Positions 57,251 to 64,000 of a stretch of 64,000 nucleotides of DNA are shown piece by piece (the first letter of the stretch is position 1; the number at the start of each line of letters is the position of its first letter). A program made the translations under genes and the position numbers. This stretch comes from Methylobacterium sp. J-026 (lineage in GTDB: Bacteria; Pseudomonadota; Alphaproteobacteria; Rhizobiales; Beijerinckiaceae): positions 62,001 to 126,000 of the forward strand of contig NZ_JAKSYC010000065.1 of the NCBI RefSeq assembly GCF_022829585.1, read 5' to 3'. Under the pieces are notes generated by a model. The model worked only from the letters and a program-made list of their open reading frames with translations. It was not told where the DNA came from and searched no databases.

Positions 57251-58912
57251 ATGACGGATCTCGGGTCGACCTCGATTGCAACGCGATCGGCCACGGCTCT
57301 AGATTGCACGGGCGGTCCGCCGGACGGGCCTGCCGCTCTCGATCAAGGACACGGACGTTTGGGCAGCCCTGGCGCCAATCTCATCCTCGCGCATTCCGCG
57401 GACCGGGCTGTGCGCGCCGCGCACGCCCCGGTGGCGATCGTCGATATCGGCTCGAACTCGGTCCGGCTCGTCGCCTATGACGGCCTGAGCCGGGCGCCGA
57501 CGCCGTTGTACAATGAGAAGGTGCTTTGCGGCCTGGGACGCAACGTCCTGACCACGGGCCGGCTGAACGAGGACGCGGTCGCCCGGGCACTCACTGCCCT
57601 GGCTCGATTCCGGGTGCTCTGCGAGACGATGCGGGTGTCGCGGGTGTTCGTTCTCGCCACGGCGGCCGCCCGGGATGCCGAGAACGGCCCCGATTTCCTG
57701 CGCGCCGCGGAAGCGGCCTGCGGACAGGAGATCCAGCTTCTGTCCGGCCGGCGCGAGGCCGAACTCTCGGCCTTGGGCGTGATCTCCGGCTTCCACGCGC
57801 CGGACGGGGTCGTGGGCGATCTCGGCGGCGGATCCCTGGAACTGGTGGATGTCCGCGGTACCGTGGTCGGCCAGGGCGTGACCATGCCCCTCGGCGGCCT
57901 CGCCCTTCAGGATCTCTCCGGCGGCTCGGTCAAGAAGGCCGCCAAGATCGTGCGCGAGCACATGCGCAAGGCCGCGCCGCAGCTCGAAACCCTGCGCGGG
58001 CGGACCTTCTACGCGGTCGGCGGCACGTGGCGCGCCCTGGCGCGGCTGCACCAGGCCGCCCGCGGCTATCCGGTCCACGTGATGCACGGCTACACCGTCG
58101 AGCCCTCCGACGAGCTCAGCTTCCTGCAGGTCGTCGAGCAGACCGACATTGCCCTGCTCCAGGACGTCGAGACCATCTCCGAGGCCCGGCGCCCGCTCCT
58201 CGCCTATGGGGCTGCGGTGCTGGAGGAGATCATCCGGGTCGGCCGCCCGCGGGAGGTGGCGATCTCGGCTTCGGGCGTCCGGGAGGGCCTGCTGTTCGAG
58301 CAGCTCGACCGCGACGCCCGGCTGATCGACCCGCTGCTCGCCTCCGCGGCGGAGTTCAACACCCTGCGCTCCCGCGCGCCCCGGCACGGCGAGGAGCTGA
58401 TCGCCTGGACGGACCGGTTCGTGACGACCCTGGACGGCCACGAGACCGCGGACGAGCGGCGCCTGCGGCACGCGGGCTGCCTGCTCTCGGATGTCGGCTG
58501 GCGGGCCCATCCCGATTACCGCGACGAGCAGAGCATCGCGGCGATCCAGAACGCCGCCTTCGTGGGGGTCGATCATCCGGGACGGGCCTATCTGGCCCTC
58601 GCGGTCTCGCTCCGGCACAGCGGGCTCGCCCCCGAGAAGGCCAATCCGATCCTGCGCGGCGTCGCCGGGCCGCGCCTGTTCGAGCGGGCGCGGCTCCTCG
58701 GCGGCCTGCTGCGCGTCGCCTTCCCGATCTCGGCCGGGATGGACGGGGCGCTCGGCCGGGCACCGCTGACGGTCGAGGACGGGCGCGTCACCCTGCGGCT
58801 GCCGCGGGACTGGGCGGCCCTGAGCGGCGACCGCCTGCTCAACCGCGTCCGCGGCCTGGGCCGCACCGTCGGCCTCGAAGGCCGGATCGCGATCGCAGAC
58901 GATCCGGCCTGA
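57251..58912 (+). CDS. ppx: Exopolyphosphatase (Ppx/GppA)
   Basis: The 553-residue protein has the ASKHA fold motifs VAIVDIGSNSVRLVAYDG, VFVLATAAARDAENG and GVVGDLGGGSLELVDV. A C-terminal HD-like helical domain contains RRLRHAGCLLSDVGWRAHPD. It degrades polyphosphate or pppGpp. The start is uncertain: ATG 57251 adds a leader of about 57 residues before the conserved domain, and 57086 is also open. Together with ppk it controls polyphosphate level. Confidence 0.92.
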   Translation: MTDLGSTSIATRSATALDCTGGPPDGPAALDQGHGRLGSPGANLILAHSADRAVRAAHAPVAIVDIGSNSVRLVAYDGLSRAPTPLYNEKVLCGLGRNVLTTGRLNEDAVARALTALARFRVLCETMRVSRVFVLATAAARDAENGPDFLRAAEAACGQEIQLLSGRREAELSALGVISGFHAPDGVVGDLGGGSLELVDVRGTVVGQGVTMPLGGLALQDLSGGSVKKAAKIVREHMRKAAPQLETLRGRTFYAVGGTWRALARLHQAARGYPVHVMHGYTVEPSDELSFLQVVEQTDIALLQDVETISEARRPLLAYGAAVLEEIIRVGRPREVAISASGVREGLLFEQLDRDARLIDPLLASAAEFNTLRSRAPRHGEELIAWTDRFVTTLDGHETADERRLRHAGCLLSDVGWRAHPDYRDEQSIAAIQNAAFVGVDHPGRAYLALAVSLRHSGLAPEKANPILRGVAGPRLFERARLLGGLLRVAFPISAGMDGALGRAPLTVEDGRVTLRLPRDWAALSGDRLLNRVRGLGRTVGLEGRIAIADDPA

Positions 58913-58936
58913 CGCGCCGCAGGGGCCGGATCGCGA

Positions 58937-60379
58937 TCAGGCGGCCCGGTCGGCGAAGATCGCCTTCTTGACCACCGCGTGGACGCCCCAGTTGCCGTCC
59001 ACGACCTGCGTGATCCCGAAATCCACTGCCACAGACATCAGCGAGATCGCCTCGTCCTCGGTCAGCCCCTTCGCGTGCATCAGGAACTGGCGCATCTTGC
59101 GGAAGGCGTCGCGCATGGCGAGGTCGATGGAGGATTTCTGGAAGATCTCCGCCTGGGCGTCCGGGCCGAGGTCGCGGAGGTAGTTCGGGTAGCTGAAGCC
59201 GGACAGGACCCAATCCTCGCGGGTCTCGATCATCGGGAAGTCGAGGGCTTCCAGCGGCGAGCCGGGCAGGTCGGCCTTCTTGTGCAGGACGAATTGGAAG
59301 GTGCCGGTGAGCGAGCACTCGATCGCCGTCCCGCACAGCTCGGAATCGCCCTGGCTGGCATGGGGATCCCCCACCGAGAACAGCGCCCCCGGCACCGCGA
59401 CGGGAAAATAGAGCGTCGCCCCCTTGCCGATCCGCCAATTGTCGATGTTGCCGCCGGTATAGCTCGGCGGAATGGTGTTGACCCGGTCCGCCTCCGCGGG
59501 CGCCACCCCCATCGTGCCGAAATGCGGGCGGATTGGCACCCGGATGCCCTTCAGGACCTCGAAGGTCTTCTGCGTCTTCGTGTGGTCCACCGGCAGGCCG
59601 GGATAATCGATGGTCGGGTGCGTGACGCCGAACGGGTCGGTGACGCCCGGCCAGCGGAAGCTGTAGACCGCCCGCGCCCAGTCGCGCTCGCCGGTGGCAT
59701 CGACCTCGTAGATGGTCACCACCTCCCGGGGTTTGTCGCCGGTGATCAGGTCCTTGTAGTGGAAGCCCCACCACGCCGCCGCGTTGCTGCCGAAGGCGAG
59801 ACCCTTGTATTGCGGGTTGGCGCAGGGCCGGGGCGCCACGTCGAGGATGCGGACTTCCAGCACGTCGCCGGGCTCGGCGCCGCGGATCGCCACCGGACCG
59901 GTGCAGATATGCACGCCGAGGCCGCCGCCCGGGCCGATCTTGGCGTCCATCGGGCCGGCACCGCGGGGGGAGACGGCCATCCTGTCCTTGGTCCAGAGAT
60001 AGACGCTCTCGGCCCCCGGATCGCCGGCGATCATCCGCTCGGCATCGTCGCTCGCCTGGTGGGTGAGCGTCTCGATGGTGACGAAGTCGCCCGAGCCAAT
60101 CTCGACCTGCGGCTTGAGGCTCCGGCTGAAGAAGCCCCAATGCACCGTCTCGGCGTTGGCCGGCAGGTGATAATGCGCGGTCGCCGCGAACTTGGCGCCG
60201 GCAGCCTGCGCGAGGGCCGGGCTCACCAGAGACGCGCCGCCGGCTGCGAAGGCGGCGGCCGCACCGGTCGCCGCGAAGCCGCTCTTCAAAAAGGCGCGGC
60301 GCTCCGGTTCCAGGTCGTACCGGAACCGTCGCCGGTGCTCTTCGAACGCCTGGCAGGTTGGATCATCGCCCGCGCACAT
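58937..60379 (-). CDS. Tat-exported acetamidase/formamidase
   Basis: The 480-residue protein has a consensus twin-arginine leader (ERRAFLKSGFAATGAAAAFA, cleavage after ALAQA). The FmdA/AmdA fold follows, with HYHLPANAETVHWGFFSRSL, VHICTGPVAIRGAEPGDVL, HPTIDYPGLPVD and the conserved SVGDPHASQGDSELCGTAIE. FmdA family members hydrolyse formamide or acetamide to ammonia and acid. The cytoplasmic FmdA has no such leader, so this one would act in the periplasm. Starts at 60421 and 60379 are possible; the second is better spaced. Confidence 0.88.
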   Translation of the reverse strand: MCAGDDPTCQAFEEHRRRFRYDLEPERRAFLKSGFAATGAAAAFAAGGASLVSPALAQAAGAKFAATAHYHLPANAETVHWGFFSRSLKPQVEIGSGDFVTIETLTHQASDDAERMIAGDPGAESVYLWTKDRMAVSPRGAGPMDAKIGPGGGLGVHICTGPVAIRGAEPGDVLEVRILDVAPRPCANPQYKGLAFGSNAAAWWGFHYKDLITGDKPREVVTIYEVDATGERDWARAVYSFRWPGVTDPFGVTHPTIDYPGLPVDHTKTQKTFEVLKGIRVPIRPHFGTMGVAPAEADRVNTIPPSYTGGNIDNWRIGKGATLYFPVAVPGALFSVGDPHASQGDSELCGTAIECSLTGTFQFVLHKKADLPGSPLEALDFPMIETREDWVLSGFSYPNYLRDLGPDAQAEIFQKSSIDLAMRDAFRKMRQFLMHAKGLTEDEAISLMSVAVDFGITQVVDGNWGVHAVVKKAIFADRAA

Positions 60380-60461
60380 GGAGCCTCGCTTCCGCCGACC
60401 GTATGTCCCGGACGCGGACAAGCAATTCGACGGCCATCGGGACGGCCGTCGACAGGGCGGC

Positions 60462-62792
60462 TCACTCCGAAATCATGCCGGCCCCGGCCTCGCCCGTCGG
60501 CGCCGGAAACGCCGAATCCGCCTGCGCCTCGACCACCGCCGCGGCCGTGACGTTGACGATGCCTCGGGCGGTCACCGACGGCGTCAGGATATGGGCGGGC
60601 TTGGCCGGACCGATCAGCAGAGGGCCGACCGGCAGGGCATCGGCCAGGACCTTGGCGAACTGGAACGCGATGTTGGCGGCGTCGAGATTCGGGAAGATCA
60701 GCACGTTGGCCGCGCCCTTGAGGCGCGAGCCAGGCAGCACCCGGTCGCGGACCATCTCGGACAGCGCCGAATCGGCCTGCATCTCGCCATCGACCATCAG
60801 GTTCGGATCGCGCCTCTGCAGGAGCCCCAGGGCCTCCCGCATCTTCATCGCGGAAGCCGAATCCGACTGGCCGAAATCCGAGTGGCTGAGGAGCGCGATC
60901 TTGGGCGTCATCCCGAACCGGCTGACGTGGTTGGCGCAGGCCTGCGCCACGTCGGCGATCTCCTCGGCGGTCGGGTTCGGCCGGACATGGGTGTCGGCCA
61001 GGAAGTAGGCGCCCGTATGGGTCACCACGAGGCTCATCGCGGCGCATTGCTCCACGCCGGGCGCCAGCCCGATCACGTCGCGGATGATCCGCAGGCGGGT
61101 CTCGAACCGGCCTTCGAGGCCGCAGATCAGGGCATCGGCCTCGCCGCGGCGGACCGCGATGGCGCCGATCACGGTGCTGTTGGTCCGCACCAGGGTCCGG
61201 GCCGCATCCGGGGTGATGCCGCGCCGGCCGGCGACCTCCATGTAGGTCTGGACATAGTCGCGGTAGCGGGGATCGTCCTCGGGATCGATCAGCTCGAAGT
61301 CGCGGCCCTCCTGGATCGAGAGGCCGAAGCGCTTCAGGCGCGATTCCACCACCCGCGGCCGGCCGACCAGGATCGGCAGCGCGACCTTGTCCTCGACAAT
61401 CGCCTGGACGGCGCGCAGGACGCGCTCGTCCTCACCCTCGGCGTAGATCACGCGTTTGGGCTCGGCCTTCGCCTTGGAGAAGAGCGGCTTCATGATGAGG
61501 CCGGACCGGTGCACGAACCGGTCGAGGCTATCGATATAGGCGGAGAAGTCGGTGAGCGGCCGGCCGGCCACGCCCGAATCCATCGCAGCCTTGGCCACCG
61601 CCGGGGCGATGCGCAGGATCAGCCGCGGATCGAAGGGGCTCGGAATCAGGGATTTCGGTCCGAACGGCCGGGCCTCTCCGCCATAGGCCCGGGCGACCAC
61701 GTCCGAGGTGGTCTCGTGGGCCAAGCCCGCGATCGCCTTGACGGCGGCCTTCTTCATCTCCTCGTTGATCTTGTGGGCGCCGACATCCAGCGCCCCGCGG
61801 AAGATGTAGGGGAAGCACAGGACGTTGTTGACCTGGTTCGGGAAGTCCGACCGGCCCGTGCAGATCATCGCGTCCGGCCGCTCCTTCTCGGCGAGATCCG
61901 GCATGATCTCCGGGTAGGGATTGGCCAGCGCCATGATCAGCGGCTTCTCGGCCATCTCCTTCAGGTATTCCGGCTTGAGGACGCCGCCGGCCGACAAGCC
62001 GATGAACACGTCCGCCCCCGGGATCACCTCGGCGAGCGTCCGCTTGTCAGTTTCCTGGGCGTAGATGTCCTTCCAGCGGTCCATCAGCTCCGGGCGGCCC
62101 TTGTAGACCACACCCTTGATGTCGGTGACCGTGATGTTCTCCCGGGTCGCCCCCAGCGACACCAGCAGGTTCAGGCAGGCCAGGGCCGCCGCGCCCGCCC
62201 CGGAGGTGACGATCCGGACGTCGGAGAGGTTCTTGCCGGCGAGTTCGAGGCCGTTGAGGACGGCCGCGGCGACGATGATCGCGGTACCGTGCTGGTCGTC
62301 GTGGAAGACCGGGATGTTCATGCGCGCCCGGCACTGCTCCTCGACCTCGAAGCACTCGGGCGCCTTGATGTCCTCGAGATTGATGCCGCCGAAGGTCGGC
62401 TCCAGGGCGCAGACCACGTCCACGAGCTTGGAGACGTCCTTCTGGTCGACCTCGATGTCGAACACGTCGATGCCGGCGAATTTTTTGAACAGGACCGCCT
62501 TGCCCTCCATCACGGGCTTGGAGGCGAGGGGGCCGATATCGCCGAGGCCCAGCACCGCCGTGCCGTTGGAGAGCACCGCCACGAGGTTCTGGCGGATGGT
62601 GAGGGTCGCGGCTTCCTGGGGATCGTCGTAGATCGCCATGCAGGCCGCGGCCACGCCGGGGGAATAGGCGAGCGCGAGGTCGCGCTGATTGCCGAGCGGC
62701 TTGGTCGCCTGGATCTCGAGCTTCCCGGGCTGCGGCAGGCGGTGGTAGACGAGCGCCCCGGCCTTGAGGTCCTCGGACATGTTATCGGCCAT
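60462..62792 (-). CDS. maeB: NADP-dependent malic enzyme with fused phosphotransacetylase domain
   Basis: The 776-residue MaeB-type protein has a malic enzyme part (about residues 15-435) with [47 protein letters not shown] and a nucleotide-binding [15 protein letters not shown] phosphotransacetylase-like part (about 440-776) contains [19 protein letters not shown] and [17 protein letters not shown]. Malate is decarboxylated to pyruvate with NADP; the PTA part usually has no catalysis and acts in regulation by acetyl-CoA. ATG 62792 is preceded by GGGAG. It is transcribed toward the formamidase gene, 82 nt away. Confidence 0.95.
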   Translation of the reverse strand: MADNMSEDLKAGALVYHRLPQPGKLEIQATKPLGNQRDLALAYSPGVAAACMAIYDDPQEAATLTIRQNLVAVLSNGTAVLGLGDIGPLASKPVMEGKAVLFKKFAGIDVFDIEVDQKDVSKLVDVVCALEPTFGGINLEDIKAPECFEVEEQCRARMNIPVFHDDQHGTAIIVAAAVLNGLELAGKNLSDVRIVTSGAGAAALACLNLLVSLGATRENITVTDIKGVVYKGRPELMDRWKDIYAQETDKRTLAEVIPGADVFIGLSAGGVLKPEYLKEMAEKPLIMALANPYPEIMPDLAEKERPDAMICTGRSDFPNQVNNVLCFPYIFRGALDVGAHKINEEMKKAAVKAIAGLAHETTSDVVARAYGGEARPFGPKSLIPSPFDPRLILRIAPAVAKAAMDSGVAGRPLTDFSAYIDSLDRFVHRSGLIMKPLFSKAKAEPKRVIYAEGEDERVLRAVQAIVEDKVALPILVGRPRVVESRLKRFGLSIQEGRDFELIDPEDDPRYRDYVQTYMEVAGRRGITPDAARTLVRTNSTVIGAIAVRRGEADALICGLEGRFETRLRIIRDVIGLAPGVEQCAAMSLVVTHTGAYFLADTHVRPNPTAEEIADVAQACANHVSRFGMTPKIALLSHSDFGQSDSASAMKMREALGLLQRRDPNLMVDGEMQADSALSEMVRDRVLPGSRLKGAANVLIFPNLDAANIAFQFAKVLADALPVGPLLIGPAKPAHILTPSVTARGIVNVTAAAVVEAQADSAFPAPTGEAGAGMISE

Positions 62793-62858
62793 CGCCCACG
62801 CTCCCACTCACCCGCTTTCCCGAGGACGACGCGGTCGCGCATCGCACGGGCACGCGTC

Positions 62859-63488
62859 TTGATCGGTCTGTTGCACCGGCTGCGCAGGGGGCGCAACCCG
62901 CACAACGAGACCCGGATCCATCTCGCCAGGCTGGCGAGGACCTACGGCTTCTCCATAGGCGCTTATTCGTATGGGCGTCCAAAAGTCCGCTTCCCCGAGA
63001 GCGGGCGCCGGCTGACGATCGGCCGCTATTGTTCCATCGCCGACAAGGTCGAAATCCTGCTCGGCGGCGACCACCGGCTCGACTGGGTGTCGACCTACCC
63101 GTTCGCGGCGATGCGCGGGCTGTTTCCGGACGCACGGGCGCCGGAGGATTTTCACGCCTCCCGGGGCGACGTGGTGATCGGCCACGATGTCTGGCTCGGG
63201 TCGGGCTGCATGATCCTCTCGGGCGTCACGATCGGCCCCGGGGCCGTGGTGGCGGCCCGGGCGGTGGTCGCCCGCGACGTGCCGCCCTACGCGGTGGTGG
63301 CAGGCAACCCGGCGCGGGTGGTGCGGCACCGCTTCGACACGGAATGCGTGGAGGCCCTGGTGGCGACGGCGTGGTGGGACCTGCCGCACGCGGACGTGAC
63401 CCGGCTCGTGCCGCTGCTGCAGAGCGGCGACGTGGCCGGCCTGATCGCGGCTGCGCGCGGCGTTGCGGGCCGGCAGGGGATTGCGTAA
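62859..63488 (+). CDS. Hexapeptide-repeat acyltransferase (CatB/xenobiotic type)
   Basis: The 209-residue protein is a left-handed beta-helix transferase. Hexapeptide repeats run from about residue 50 (RRLTIGRYCSIADKVEILLG) through VVIGHDVWLGSGCMILSGVT, IGPGAVVAARAVVARDV and PPYAVVAGNPARVVRHRF. The GGDHRLDWVSTYPF loop carries the probable catalytic His of the CatB-type branch. It transfers an acetyl or similar group from acyl-CoA to an unknown acceptor. The start is a TTG at 62859, the first in-frame start after the maeB promoter region, and remains uncertain. Confidence 0.8.
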   Translation: MIGLLHRLRRGRNPHNETRIHLARLARTYGFSIGAYSYGRPKVRFPESGRRLTIGRYCSIADKVEILLGGDHRLDWVSTYPFAAMRGLFPDARAPEDFHASRGDVVIGHDVWLGSGCMILSGVTIGPGAVVAARAVVARDVPPYAVVAGNPARVVRHRFDTECVEALVATAWWDLPHADVTRLVPLLQSGDVAGLIAAARGVAGRQGIA

Positions 63489-63533
63489 TCCGCTGCCCAC
63501 CTTCGCCGCTCACGCCGAACCCGGAGCCAGACC

Positions 63534-63788
63534 ATGTCCGACCTCGCGCTGCCCGACCGCCTCTCGGTCAACCCGGACAGCCCGTATTACGACGCGGCCC
63601 TGCTGGAGCGCGGCGTGGGCATCCGCTTCAAGGGCGTCGAGAAGACCAACGTCGAGGAGTATTGCGTGAGCGAGGGCTGGGTGCGGCTTTCCGCCGGCAA
63701 GACCCTGGACCGGGCCGGCAACCCGATGACGGTGAAGCTGAAGGGCCCGGTGGAGCCCTATCTCCGCGACGCGGCGGACGCGGAATGA
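63534..63788 (+). CDS. DUF3297-family protein
   Basis: The 84-residue protein matches DUF3297: LPDRLSVNPDSPYYD, RGVGIRFKGVEKTNVEEYCV and GKTLDRAGNPMTVKLKGPVE. It is a small soluble protein of unknown function, common in proteobacteria as a single copy. It lies 45 nt after the acyltransferase and is convergent with the partial immunity paralog, 13 nt from it. Confidence 0.85.
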   Translation: MSDLALPDRLSVNPDSPYYDAALLERGVGIRFKGVEKTNVEEYCVSEGWVRLSAGKTLDRAGNPMTVKLKGPVEPYLRDAADAE

Positions 63789-63801
63789 GATTCTGGCGGG
63801 C

Positions 63802-64000
63802 TCATCGCTCCAGCGGGAAGGACGTGGGCTCCCAATAGGGCTCGAGTTCCGTTCCCCGGACGTTGGCCGCCTCCCATGCGTGCAGGATCTTGGCCAATGC
63901 GGGGCGATCGCCCGCCATGAGGGGTTCCGCCACCGCGGCGAGTTGCAGTCGCCAGCGATCTGCTCGCGTCCCTGGCGGGAACGACTTGCCGGTGTGCCAC
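63802..64000 (-). CDS. Putative immunity protein paralog 3, C-terminal part (rest outside window)
   Basis: The last 66 codons of a minus-strand gene are visible and continue past the window. They read AEPLMAGDRPALAKILHAWE, then an ANVRGTELEPYW segment and PTSFPLER before the stop. The match to the end of the 5508-6212 protein is close to identical over EPLMAGDRxALA and LEPYW-x2-TSFPLE. Unlike those two it has genome-typical high GC, so it may be an older resident or an amelioration product. The start and any linked toxin are outside the window. Confidence 0.65.
   Translation of the reverse strand, partial: WHTGKSFPPGTRADRWRLQLAAVAEPLMAGDRPALAKILHAWEAANVRGTELEPYWEPTSFPLER

Noticed and set aside
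60192..63488. A very long plus-strand open frame (about 1100 codons) opposite the formamidase and maeB genes
   Set aside because: Most of it is the antisense shadow of maeB and the formamidase gene in high-GC DNA. Only its last about 209 codons (acyltransferase) have family motifs.

Overview
The window is chromosomal DNA from a high-GC alphaproteobacterium of the Hyphomicrobiales, most likely Methylobacterium or a close relative. The genes that suggest this are an alphaproteobacterial sdhCDAB set, a Rieske/cytochrome b/cytochrome c1 complex III operon, hisB-hisH-hisA-hisF, gatC-gatA-gatB, an HdaA-type DnaA regulator next to ppk and ppx, and a MaeB-type malic enzyme fused to a phosphotransacetylase domain. 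The genus is inferred from gene content and codon bias; there is no rRNA gene here to confirm it.

Layout. 0-5.3 kb: end of a Sel1-repeat protein, a DUF3429 membrane protein, icd, a TrmJ-like RNA methyltransferase, and ccmA-ccmB of the cytochrome c maturation ABC exporter. 5.3-9.8 kb: an AT-richer accessory island between ccmB and an elongator tRNA-Met(CAT). It holds a decayed polymorphic toxin, a second toxin C-terminal fragment, two paralogous putative immunity genes and a decayed ISAs1-type insertion sequence. 10-20 kb: small exported proteins, an exported aldo/keto reductase with a Rossmann partner, an MFS-like carrier, guaA, trmO, amn. 20-31 kb: an anion transporter, sdhCDAB, a lipoprotein, an ABC exporter, and petABC closed by a strong terminator. 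31-45 kb: mtnP, histidine genes, a catalytically degenerate dihydroorotase, plsY, dprA, ruvX, gatCAB. 45-49 kb: an aromatic-acid-efflux type operon (FUSC permease, DUF1656, HlyD). 49-64 kb: GST, ndk, purM-purN, hdaA, ppk, ppx, an exported acetamidase/formamidase, maeB, an acyltransferase, DUF3297, and at the edge the end of a third immunity paralog.

How it works together. Most of the window is core metabolism: TCA cycle (icd, sdh, maeB), respiration (sdh, pet, ccm), purine and nucleotide metabolism (guaA, purM, purN, ndk, amn, mtnP), histidine synthesis and polyphosphate turnover. The most unusual part is the island. Two toxin/immunity modules share one architecture: a nuclease-like C-terminal domain with a D-x-K motif whose stop codon overlaps the start of a downstream putative immunity gene (13 nt in one, ATGA in the other). 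Both toxin ends are broken while both immunity genes are open, and a third immunity paralog lies about 55 kb away at the right edge. This looks like a retained set of immunity genes after toxin decay. Also worth a second look are three copies of a REP-like palindromic intergenic element, a PyrX-like dihydroorotase lacking metal-binding histidines, and the apparent break in the ccm operon where the island begins.
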